Part shown: one piece after another, positions 1-8,245 of the stretch
Layout of the letters: each line of letters begins with the position of its first letter
How positions within the stretch are numbered: position 1 is the stretch's first letter
NCBI GenBank assembly: GCA_947492745.1
Contig: CANLOE010000038.1
Span: 1-55,164 of the forward strand
From: an uncultured Cyclobacteriaceae bacterium
GTDB taxonomy: Bacteria > Bacteroidota > Bacteroidia > Cytophagales > Cyclobacteriaceae
Reading direction: 5' to 3'
Length of the DNA stretch: 55,164 nucleotides
Position numbers and translations under genes: made by a program
Notes under the pieces: generated by a model
What the model was told of the DNA's origin: nothing
The model's database searches: none
The model's input: the letters and a program-made list of their open reading frames with translations, nothing else

Positions 1-111
1 TTTGGATTCGTTCGGCATAGCACCGCTATGGTGAATGAAGACAGGTGGGCAAAGCTTCCGGTATGAAGCTATTTATGTGCGGAATAGGTTCTCTATTGAT
101 CATTTTGGGTT
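1..111. repeat. Partial 168-bp AACCC-ended repeat (family A1), cut by window edge
   Basis: This stretch matches 38119-38229 at about 97 percent by eye and the inverted copy at 35890-36057. It carries the internal hairpin TAGCACCGCTA near position 18 and ends with TTTTGGGTT at 111. The left part of the element lies outside the window. The last base of the element serves as the final A of the hydrolase pseudogene stop codon, exactly as another copy does for the MATE gene at 38229. Confidence 0.85.
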
Positions 112-734
112 CAACCTTCATAACTAAGCTCCAATGCATGATCCGGGTTTATCCAGATTACATTTTCCATATGACTATTGGTAAAAACCCTATCGCTATC
201 TCCATGCAAATGTAGGATCTTGTGTTTTGAGTGACCAGTATTCTTCCAATTCATTATTTTAGCGATGGCCCATACCATGGACCTCTCGTCGGTATCATCG
301 ATGATGGCACTTAGCAAGTGTGGTTCTTCTTTTGATTCTATTCCGAAAAAGTAATCAGCCGTTAATCTATTGGACCACTTGAGGATAAATGCAGGAATAA
401 GCTTATACAGTTGAGTATAACGGACCAGTTTCAGGTTACATCCATATTCTCTGAAATCTTTTACGCTGGAGATCATGATCAGCTGCCGTACGTCTATGTA
501 TTTGGACATCTCCTACGCGACGATACCGCCGAAAGGTACACCGATAAGTATTGCTTCTTTGGATAGATCGATCTGTTCGATCAATCTTTTTGAATAAGAG
601 TTGAGCGATTCATTTTTCAGAGGCTCTATCCATTTGATATACGTTTTATTGATATTCTTGATGGTCAAAAAATCGAAGACCCGTTCATCAGCCCCCAATC
701 CGCTTATGTAGTATATTTGAGCTATAGGTAGCAT
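111..734 (-). pseudogene. Alpha/beta hydrolase, inactivated
   Basis: An alpha/beta-hydrolase-fold gene in two in-frame pieces: 513-734 (start MLPIAQIYYISGLGADERVF) and 111-509. They are separated only by a TAG codon at 513-515 and one Glu codon, so removing the stop restores a single frame. The nucleophile elbow, normally G-x-S-x-G, reads GVPFGG; the Ser codon has become Pro (CCT, one change from TCT). The C-terminus that should carry the catalytic His region is replaced by repeat sequence from 113-149. Stop, lost nucleophile and altered tail together make activity very unlikely. It is the last gene of the polyketide locus, 187 bp beyond the acyltransferase gene, so the ancestral protein could have been a release or editing hydrolase; that role is inference. 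Confidence 0.85.
113..149. repeat. 37-bp repeat module encoding the altered hydrolase C-terminus
   Basis: The module runs from AACCTTCATAACTAAG to ATGATCCGGGTT. Near-identical modules form the right ends of the repeats ending at 18127, 28609 and 34010. Here it is read in frame, on the minus strand, as the last residues NPDHALELSYEG of the hydrolase pseudogene. The gene's native 3-prime end has therefore been replaced by repeat DNA. Confidence 0.8.
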
Positions 735-752
735 GGATTTGCCTGAAGATCT

Positions 753-869
753 AGAGACTGTTTTGGAGTGTCGCTTTTTTCAGATGAACGGCTCAGGACA
801 TTATTTCACGCTCGGTATTCTCCAAAATAAGCAATCTCAAAGCTCCAAAACAAGCCCAAAACAGTCTCT
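753..869. repeat. 117-bp segment with 14-bp inverted ends (MITE-like or terminator)
   Basis: AGAGACTGTTTTGG at 753-766 is the exact reverse complement of 856-869, with a second partial match inside (TTTTGGAG at 761-768 against CTCCAAAA at 843-850). It fills the gap between the acyltransferase gene and the hydrolase pseudogene. No clear target duplication is visible, so it could equally be a structured terminator. Confidence 0.45.
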
Positions 870-921
870 TACTATTCTTATTGTATACAAGCGATACCCA
901 AAAATAGCTGGGCACCTCTTC

Positions 922-2820
922 TCATACCAGTAACTGCTCCAGTTTCTGCACTCCTGTCTTGAGCGTTGTCCTGTCTTGACCGAATTGATTCATCAGTACT
1001 ACCCGGTTATCGATATTGGGAAATCCGTATTTCAATGCACCGGAAAGTATCCCATCAGGACTAAGGTCTATATATATCAGGTTCTCGTAGTCGTGCATCT
1101 GTTCGATGGTGTCGCTTAAACAAAAGGCTTTTCGGATTACATTCCCATAGTGTTGTGGAAAGTCTTCTTTGACCCTATGCTGTTGCGTACCCGAAAAGAC
1201 AGGTATATCGGGCACTGACCATTTCAGCTTTTTATGGTGTGCCATGACAAGTTGCTCCATTGGCCCTACCTGCGGTGAATGAAGGGCGTCGTCCATGGGC
1301 AATCCGATATTCATGACCTCTTCATTGTCCAATGTACCCTTGATCCTTCCAATAATGCTTTTACTGCCTGTAATGATATGATATACTTCGTTCAATGTGC
1401 CGATTATTTCGGTCCCTTCATATAGACTTGATTCCAGTAGGCTACCCTTGTGCACATTGACCAGTAGTGTATCTTTTTGAGGGGCATTGAGTTCTTCGTT
1501 TTTTTGGATTTGGAATACCATCGCTGTCAGTGCGTCATCCAAGGACAGGATACCTCCTGTGACCGCAGCATTGAACTCGCCCATACCTAAGCCAAGGACC
1601 GCCCCAGGAAACACTTGTAACTTATCCAAGACCTTGCTCAGGGCATATTGTACGCAAAACAGGGAGAGATGTACATACTTGGAGCTTGACGATGTTCCGT
1701 TATTTTCAATCTCAGGGGTATTGTACAGCATATCCTCAATCCGGATTCCCGTCAAGGGTTCTATACTGCGCGAACAATGATCGATGGCTTCTTTAAAGCT
1801 ATCGTTACTTTCATAGAGTTCTTTGCCCATCTGCAGGTATTGCGAGCCATGACCTGCATACATAAACACCAATCTGGGAGAAACGGTAGTCTGATGCCGG
1901 GCAGGTTTTTCTTTCATATCCTTGATGGGAGAAGTGAATCCACTGTCAACGTCCCCTACGTCCAGTAGTGGTGTCTCTCTTTTGATCTTGGTCGTTAATT
2001 TGGTCAACACTTCACCGGGGCCAACTTCTATGAAGTGCTTCATGCCCAAGTTCCTGAGATAAGCAATGCTCCCACTCCAATTGACAGCATGATCTATTTG
2101 TCGGGACAGGGTTTCTTTAATGGACCGTACCGATTTATCATAGGGCTTTGCCGACACATTGGATATAACGGGAATTTCGGGCGGTCTAAATTCAAACTGA
2201 TCGATAAAAGACCGAAACTGCAAGCTGGCCTCATGCATTAACCGAGAGTGAAATGCTCCACTTACATTCAGGACCACATACGCGGCACAACCGGCCGCTT
2301 CAAAGTGGAACTGGGCATTTAAGATATCCTCTTTTGGACCCGATATGACCGTTTGACTGGGGGCATTCTTATTGGCAATGTCGATATTCTGTAGATCATT
2401 TTCCTCTATGACCCCATGGATACGCTCCAGATCGAGACCTACCACTGCGGCCATCCCTCCTTCTTTCGCCGCCGCCATCAGTGCCGCCCTTCTACGGACC
2501 ATTTTCAGGCCGCTTTCGAAATCATAGGCACCGGCAGCCCATAGGGCATTGAACTCTCCCAGACTATGCCCTGCCATAAAATCAGGCTTACCATGAGTGG
2601 CGACATGTTCCAGATAAGATAGCATGTTCACCACGAAAAGGGCCGGTTGAGTATACCGGGTATCTTTTAGACGAAGCTCCGGATCGTTCAGGCAGAGTTC
2701 TTTGATCGAGTATCCGAGTATTTCATCACTGGTAGCCGTGTAACTTTTATATTTATCAAATAGATCTCCACCCATCCCTACACGCTGAGAGCCTTGGCCC
2801 GGAAACAATATGGTCTTCAT
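922..2820 (-). CDS. Trans-acting acyltransferase didomain (AT active, AT2 inactive)
   Basis: A 632-residue protein with two malonyl-CoA:ACP transacylase-type domains. Such free-standing ATs load malonyl units onto the ACPs of PKSs that lack built-in ATs, as here. The first domain (about 1-290) has FPGQGSQ near the start, the nucleophile motif GHSLGEF near residue 86 and GAFHS near 195, typical of malonyl-specific enzymes. The second domain (about 315-600) starts with YAGHGSQ but reads GLGMGEF near residue 412, so both the active-site Ser and the preceding His are lost, and its GAFH motif is degraded to DDALHS. It should be catalytically dead. Tandem ATs in trans-AT clusters often combine a loading AT with a second AT or acyl hydrolase; the dead half here may be structural. 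Stop is TGA. Confidence 0.93.
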   Translation of the reverse strand: MKTILFPGQGSQRVGMGGDLFDKYKSYTATSDEILGYSIKELCLNDPELRLKDTRYTQPALFVVNMLSYLEHVATHGKPDFMAGHSLGEFNALWAAGAYDFESGLKMVRRRAALMAAAKEGGMAAVVGLDLERIHGVIEENDLQNIDIANKNAPSQTVISGPKEDILNAQFHFEAAGCAAYVVLNVSGAFHSRLMHEASLQFRSFIDQFEFRPPEIPVISNVSAKPYDKSVRSIKETLSRQIDHAVNWSGSIAYLRNLGMKHFIEVGPGEVLTKLTTKIKRETPLLDVGDVDSGFTSPIKDMKEKPARHQTTVSPRLVFMYAGHGSQYLQMGKELYESNDSFKEAIDHCSRSIEPLTGIRIEDMLYNTPEIENNGTSSSSKYVHLSLFCVQYALSKVLDKLQVFPGAVLGLGMGEFNAAVTGGILSLDDALTAMVFQIQKNEELNAPQKDTLLVNVHKGSLLESSLYEGTEIIGTLNEVYHIITGSKSIIGRIKGTLDNEEVMNIGLPMDDALHSPQVGPMEQLVMAHHKKLKWSVPDIPVFSGTQQHRVKEDFPQHYGNVIRKAFCLSDTIEQMHDYENLIYIDLSPDGILSGALKYGFPNIDNRVVLMNQFGQDRTTLKTGVQKLEQLLV

Positions 2821-2881
2821 TTTTTTATTTTATTATAAGGTTTAGCCCAGATCATGCGTTGGAACTTCGTAACGAGGGTTT

Positions 2882-3050
2882 AACCCAGAATGTTCGTTGG
2901 AACTTCGTCATGAGGACTTAAATGGCAATAAATCAGTGCGTTTTCTTGGGTTCAGCGTAGCACCGCTACGGTGAATTCAAAAAACGTATTTATTTACTGA
3001 TTTGAAGCCAGTTAAGTCCGGAATAGATTTTCTAATGGACATTTTGGGTT
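2882..3050. repeat. 169-bp AACCC-ended repeat, diverged copy
   Basis: Starts AACCCAGAATGTTCGTTGG and ends CTAATGGACATTTTGGGTT, diverged inverted ends of the same family as 38062-38229. The internal hairpin GTAGCACCGCTAC lies at about 2957-2970. Just upstream (2842-2881) is a fragment of another copy. No gene is visible in 2821-3329. Confidence 0.75.
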
Positions 3051-3183
3051 TAAATAACAATGCATCAGGGAGTTTTATTGGATCTGGCATAGCACCGCTA
3101 TAGTGGATTCAAAAAACATAATACAACGACTGACTTGCAGCTATTTAGATCCGCAGTAGATTTTCCTATACATGATCCGGGTT
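3051..3183. repeat. Truncated AACCC-ended repeat copy
   Basis: Contains GGCATAGCACCGCTATAGTGGATTC near 3084-3108 (hairpin core TAGCACCGCTA) and ends CTATACATGATCCGGGTT at 3183. It abuts the previous copy directly and its left end is eroded. Confidence 0.65.
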
Positions 3184-3329
3184 TAAATCATCTTCTACCT
3201 GCATGCGCGGCCCGGTCGGTCTCGCGTTTAGGGTATTTCAATAACTAGAGTACGGTAACCTGGGTATTGGTCAGGTGATTTTGTGGACTCAATGGTATGC
3301 TATCCACAATGACCGATAATCACAGGACA

Positions 3330-4166
3330 TCAGTGCGATACGGGAGTATTGTTGCCGATAAGTTTCCTGAACTTCACTACGTCCTTTTTCCCAAAACTTT
3401 CAAAGGTCCCCGGCAGGAGTTTGTAAAAGTACTTCAATGCTTTAGCATGAAAGGGAAAAACGACTTCGGCCTTGTTTTTCAACATTTCCCTGATGATCAA
3501 CTGTGCTGATCTGGTCACGTTCATGGGTTTGAAGGGCACTTGGTTTTTAAAGTCTTTTCGGGATATGTCCAGCAGTGTGGTATTATCGAAAATACTGGTA
3601 TCTACTATACCCGGACAGACTGCGGTGACCTTGATACCATAAGCGATGGCCTCTACCCTAAGCGATCTGGTAAAGCCCAGAACCGCCCACTTGGTGGTGG
3701 AGTAGGCTACCTGCATCCAACCGGGGATAAGGCCCGACAAGGATGATATATTGACGATATGGCCCTTCTTTTGAGGTATCATGGCCTCATAGGCAATCTA
3801 AGTTCCATATATGACACCTTTTAAGTTGATGGCAATGATTTTATCCCAGAGTGGAATGCTCATGTCCTTCATTTCTCCATCTATGGAAATACCTGCGTTG
3901 TTGATGACAAAATCCAGTGTGCCCTGTGCTTCCTTGATACGCTGTACCAGGGTCCTCCAAGCTTCGACATCTGAGACGTCCATCGTGACAGGGTACAAAT
4001 GCCCCGTCCCGCTCATTTCACCTTGAAAGGATTTCAGCCCTTTTTCATCTACATCCACGATGTAGACATGGGCCCCTTTATGGTACAGTTCCGTAGCCAG
4101 TGCCTTTCCTATACCTGATGCCGCTCCGGTAACGATACCGGCACTTCCATTTAATTCGTTGTCCAT
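3330..4166 (-). pseudogene. Short-chain dehydrogenase/reductase interrupted by one TAG
   Basis: A complete SDR (about 278 residues) split by one in-frame amber codon at 3798-3800 into 3798-4166 and 3330-3797; no frameshift. The first part has the Rossmann motif TGAASGIGKA near residue 15, DVDEKG after beta-2 (NADP/NAD choice) and NNAG near residue 91. The second has the catalytic Ser in SSLSG and Tyr-Lys in YSTTK. The context is GVIYGT-TAG-IAYEAM, so one substitution destroyed the frame, or the gene depends on readthrough. It lies between the last PKS gene and the acyltransferase gene on the same strand, so it was probably a tailoring reductase of the polyketide. Without suppression only a useless N-terminal Rossmann half would be made. 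Confidence 0.85.
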
Positions 4167-4242
4167 TGATTCAATATTTTATATCTACAAAACCTATTTT
4201 ACAAGCTACCGCCCTATATCTTTATCCTTCCATGCTCTACCA

Positions 4243-7200
4243 TTAATTATAGACCAACTCAAGAAGTGCGGATTTTTCCGTCTCTATGGGCTGTTTCAAG
4301 AAAGGGTATAGGGGCAAACTCAATTTGTCCCAAGTACCCTTCGGGTACAGGCACTCCCAGTCCACGTCAGCGCCATTGGGCCAGGAGCCGATCGAAGTAG
4401 GCAAGCCATCTTTCAGCACTGCCGGCCCTATTGGTCCGGTATTTACAGATCTTTCAGGGAAAGCCATGACCTGCTCCAGTAAAGTCATTAGCTCCCGTTG
4501 GTCCGAAAAACATAGTAAAAGACGTTGCTCAAAATCCTCCCTGCCCCTATTGGCCGTAGCAGTAAAATCATAAAGTGAGATGGGGGTATGTTCGACATAT
4601 TCCCTATAGGTCTTTGCGAGTACCCTTAACTGAGGGACTGTCCTCGCCGAAATCTTCAGGTAAAAGGGTCCCTTGCCCTTATCATCGCTTGGGGACAGCG
4701 ACGTTTTATCGAAAGAACTCAAAACCATGAAAGCATTGACACCACTGTAACCATAGACGCTGACTCCGGCATTTTTTTGTTTTTCTTTCCAAGGCAGCGT
4801 TTCATTGTTGATTTCCAATGTACCGGGATCGATAAATTCGGCAAGCCTATCAAAATGGAGCTGTGGAGGATACATCTCCTTTTGAAAACAAGCTAAGGTT
4901 TTCATCAGTCCTGCCATGGCACAGGCGGGCTCCAGGTTACCCAAATTGGCCGTGGCACTCCCTATTCTAATGTTTTTTTCCTTACCAAAAACGTTCTGGA
5001 TACCTTCGATTTCCACAGCATCCAGAAGGGGCAGGCCCAAGCCATGTAGGTCAATGTACTGTAAGGCCGATGGCTCCAAAGCGGCCTTGCTCAAGGCCGA
5101 CCGAGCCGCTTTGGATAGGTATTCAGGATTGGGTACTCCCGGTATTTTGGTCTTTCCACTAGAGGTGTATCCTATACCTTTGATCAGCCCATGGATATGG
5201 TCACGGTCCTCTAGGGCTTGCTTTGCCTTTTTCAAGAGTACCAGACCTACCCCTTCGCCCATGACCCAGCCATCCCCTTGCCCATCAAAGGAACGACAGC
5301 AACCTGATTTGGATATGGCACCGGCTTCCAGCCCTTCCAATATGGAATCTTCTCTGTATATAATGGAAATACCCCCCGCAATGGCCATCGCTGCTTCATC
5401 ATGCTGTAAGGTGAGGCAAGCATTGCGGATGGCAGAAAGCGCACTGGTACAGGCGGTGTCCGTCGTCTCGCTGGGACCGTGCAGGTCCATCATCATGGAA
5501 ATACGGTTCGCTGCCATACAGGTAGCATTATGATGGGAAAATACCCTCTTGGTATTTTTATCCGTCAGTGCATATTCATTGTTTTCCACACCGATAAAGA
5601 CCCCCGTATCGCTGCCTCTCCAGTCCTCGGGGGCATAGCCTGCCTCCTCGAATACGTGGTAGGCACTTTTCAGGAGTATCTTTTGTTTGGGATCCATGGC
5701 CTGGGCCTCCTCTTTTGACATACCGAAAAAATCCTCTTCAAATGCAAATACCCCCTTATCGAGCAGCCCTGCCTTTAGGTCAAAGGCTTCGCTTTTGGTC
5801 ACTGACCTGTGCTTTTTCAAGGAGGAAAACTGGTTTCCTGGCGCTGTCAATATGGACCAGTACTCATCAAAATGATGCGCATTGGGAAAATCAAAACTCA
5901 CTCCGATAATAGCGATATCCTCATCCCTGATGGCCTGTGACGGATCATTTGTTATGCTATCACTATTGGCCATCGCTACGGGAGGGATATCCTGCTCTTT
6001 TTCTTCACCGACATTGTTCTGTGATGCCGCGGAGGCCTCAGCCGCTGATAGCTTTTGCAGGTACATGGCCAGGTCCATACCCGTGCTCAGCTCCATTAAG
6101 AGAGAAGGGTTGATCTTTACGGATAATCTCCTGCTCAATTTTGCAGCAAGTTCGATGCCCATCATGGAGTCTACGCCCAGCTCTTCCATATCTACGGAAA
6201 GGTCCACATCGTTAGGAGCCACTTCCAATAAGTCGGCCAGCTCAGAGCGCAATGTTTCCTTCATCTCACCTGTTTCATCGAATGCAGCTCCCCTCCGTGC
6301 TGTCGGATTTTCAATCGATGGCTTTGTTGATTCGGGGAGATGATGGGTAAGCTGTTCTTCCATTGTATCCGTGGTTCTCCCCTGTAGCCTTTTCTGCTCT
6401 AACTCACGGACCAGATCATGTCCTGTCGATATGCCTACCAACAGTGTTGGATTGATCTTTTGGTTCAATTTCCGGGACAAGCCCGCGGCAAGCTCCATGG
6501 AAAGCATGGAATCAAGTCCCATTTCTTCCAGATCTACGGAGAGATCTAAGGTGCTGACACTGGTTTCGAGTACAGTGGCCAATTCGAGCTTTACCAAGTG
6601 GTAAAGTTCTTCCTTTGCACTTGTAATCGCCCCATTGGACTGCCCTGACAAGGAAGGAATGTCAGTTTCAGTAGTGCTTTTTGGTTCTTTAGGTGCAATA
6701 CCTTGATTAGGGTTATCTTCCCATACTTTTTCCAAATACCCGGCAGAAGCCAATTCGTGGACCAGTTCATTTCCATTGGCCACCCCCATCAACAGGGCGG
6801 GGTTGATTTTTTCACCCAAGCTTCGGCCCAGATTATCGCACAGTTCCTTGATCAGCATGGACTCCAATCCCAACTCCTGTAATTCAGTATCCATGGAGAT
6901 ATCGGCAATATCCGTTTCCAGGACTTTTGCTATCTCCGCTTTTATCATCTCTTCCGCCTGCTCATAGTTGGATACCTTCTTTTTGCCAATGGGTTCGGCC
7001 CCATGTTTTGTCGCATTATCGGTAGTAAGTGTGTTTTTAGAGACTTTGGTACTGCTCTCATTGGCAAAATCGATCAAGGAGGTAATCAGGCCGTCTCCCG
7101 TCTGGACAGCCATGAACATAGCGGGATTGATCTTAATGCCCATCTTTCTGCTTAGGTTGGTGGCCAGCTCTATGGACAGCATCGAATCCAGCCCCATTTC

Positions 7201-8235
7201 CTCCAAATCCAAGGACAGGTCTACTTCCTGAATGGGCGTCTCCAGTAAATCCGCCAGTTCTTGGACGAAGATAGTTTTCAGGTCAGTCGGAATGTTCTCC
7301 TGCTGCGCAGCTACCACTGTTTGCTGTTCAAAGTGATGTACAACGGTTCTTTTTGCCAAATAGAACGCATAGTTGATTTCCCGATAAAAAGGAGTATCTA
7401 TCGACTTGACGGACCAACCTTGCCTCTCTGATAAGAACAGGTCTGTCTTTGCAAAAGGCTCAGGGTTGAGCAGATCATCCGTTGACCAATGCCATTTCGA
7501 TACTCCGCAGACCAGGATTCCTTCATTTTGCAGCACTTTTTCCAAGAACCCGTGTACCTTACTCTGTGAGTCGGCAAATTTTTCCAATAGATTATCGGCA
7601 AAAACAATATCAAAGCGATCTTGCTCTGCGGGCAATTGCCGGAGCTGATGAATCCTGATATTTTTCAGGTTCAGTGAGGTGAGTTCCTGATAACGTTTTA
7701 CGGGCACATAATAATCTATACTGTGGCCGCGAGCGTCGATATCCATTGCCAGCTTACAGCCTCTATCGGAGATATCCAATATACGGACCTGTGCTGATAG
7801 TGAGGCTTCGGAGATAAAAGAAGCGAAGATTTTATAATGGTTATTGAGCAAAACGGGGGATTCATCATGTAGGGCTACTTCACTATGAACCTGCTTCGCC
7901 AGTTCCTGAAAATCTCCTGTGCTGAACCAATGGAGAATTGCTTCTGAGAAATGTTCTTTGTGCCTGAGCCTGAATTCATCCTGAATAACAAAGGAAGGGT
8001 ATATGGGCAATTGATACCTCTTTCCATCGTATTCCAATAACTTTTGGGCCACTAGGCATCGGATTGTTTTCGCAAGTACCTCGGTAGACAGGCCCGTTTT
8101 CTCCTGCATGCTCCGTTCTGTCTCTGAATTCGAATCCCCAAAGCATTGTCTTTGGGCCAAGGCTCTGAGCATCAAAAGACCCACTTGGTACCTGATCTGT
8201 AGTAGCGTGTTTTTTTTGAATATGATTTGCTCCAT
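4243..8235 (-). CDS. PKS: methyltransferase-like, four tandem ACPs, non-condensing KS
   Basis: 1330 residues. The first 300 resemble a class I methyltransferase with an N-terminal winged-helix part, but the glycine-rich SAM loop is replaced by RILDISDRGCK, so methylation is doubtful. Four ACPs follow, with phosphopantetheine Ser in GLDSM (about 348), GLESM (about 457), GLDSM (about 573) and GVDSM (about 688). A KS starts near 770: Cys is present (DTACTSAL, about 927), the first His is in DLHGLGL instead of the usual HGTGT, and the second His is Asn (NLGNLEPA instead of NIGHLE, about 1098). Such KSs usually pass on a chain without elongating it. There is no thioesterase and no recognisable next module, so the fate of the chain is unclear. 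It lies 10 bp downstream of the aminotransferase gene. Confidence 0.92.
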   Translation of the reverse strand: MEQIIFKKNTLLQIRYQVGLLMLRALAQRQCFGDSNSETERSMQEKTGLSTEVLAKTIRCLVAQKLLEYDGKRYQLPIYPSFVIQDEFRLRHKEHFSEAILHWFSTGDFQELAKQVHSEVALHDESPVLLNNHYKIFASFISEASLSAQVRILDISDRGCKLAMDIDARGHSIDYYVPVKRYQELTSLNLKNIRIHQLRQLPAEQDRFDIVFADNLLEKFADSQSKVHGFLEKVLQNEGILVCGVSKWHWSTDDLLNPEPFAKTDLFLSERQGWSVKSIDTPFYREINYAFYLAKRTVVHHFEQQTVVAAQQENIPTDLKTIFVQELADLLETPIQEVDLSLDLEEMGLDSMLSIELATNLSRKMGIKINPAMFMAVQTGDGLITSLIDFANESSTKVSKNTLTTDNATKHGAEPIGKKKVSNYEQAEEMIKAEIAKVLETDIADISMDTELQELGLESMLIKELCDNLGRSLGEKINPALLMGVANGNELVHELASAGYLEKVWEDNPNQGIAPKEPKSTTETDIPSLSGQSNGAITSAKEELYHLVKLELATVLETSVSTLDLSVDLEEMGLDSMLSMELAAGLSRKLNQKINPTLLVGISTGHDLVRELEQKRLQGRTTDTMEEQLTHHLPESTKPSIENPTARRGAAFDETGEMKETLRSELADLLEVAPNDVDLSVDMEELGVDSMMGIELAAKLSRRLSVKINPSLLMELSTGMDLAMYLQKLSAAEASAASQNNVGEEKEQDIPPVAMANSDSITNDPSQAIRDEDIAIIGVSFDFPNAHHFDEYWSILTAPGNQFSSLKKHRSVTKSEAFDLKAGLLDKGVFAFEEDFFGMSKEEAQAMDPKQKILLKSAYHVFEEAGYAPEDWRGSDTGVFIGVENNEYALTDKNTKRVFSHHNATCMAANRISMMMDLHGPSETTDTACTSALSAIRNACLTLQHDEAAMAIAGGISIIYREDSILEGLEAGAISKSGCCRSFDGQGDGWVMGEGVGLVLLKKAKQALEDRDHIHGLIKGIGYTSSGKTKIPGVPNPEYLSKAARSALSKAALEPSALQYIDLHGLGLPLLDAVEIEGIQNVFGKEKNIRIGSATANLGNLEPACAMAGLMKTLACFQKEMYPPQLHFDRLAEFIDPGTLEINNETLPWKEKQKNAGVSVYGYSGVNAFMVLSSFDKTSLSPSDDKGKGPFYLKISARTVPQLRVLAKTYREYVEHTPISLYDFTATANRGREDFEQRLLLCFSDQRELMTLLEQVMAFPERSVNTGPIGPAVLKDGLPTSIGSWPNGADVDWECLYPKGTWDKLSLPLYPFLKQPIETEKSALLELVYN

Positions 8236-8245
8236 TGTTCATCTG

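Noticed and set aside
4916-5533. 205-codon plus-strand frame inside the PKS gene
   Set aside because: Shadow of the ketosynthase-coding sequence on the other strand.
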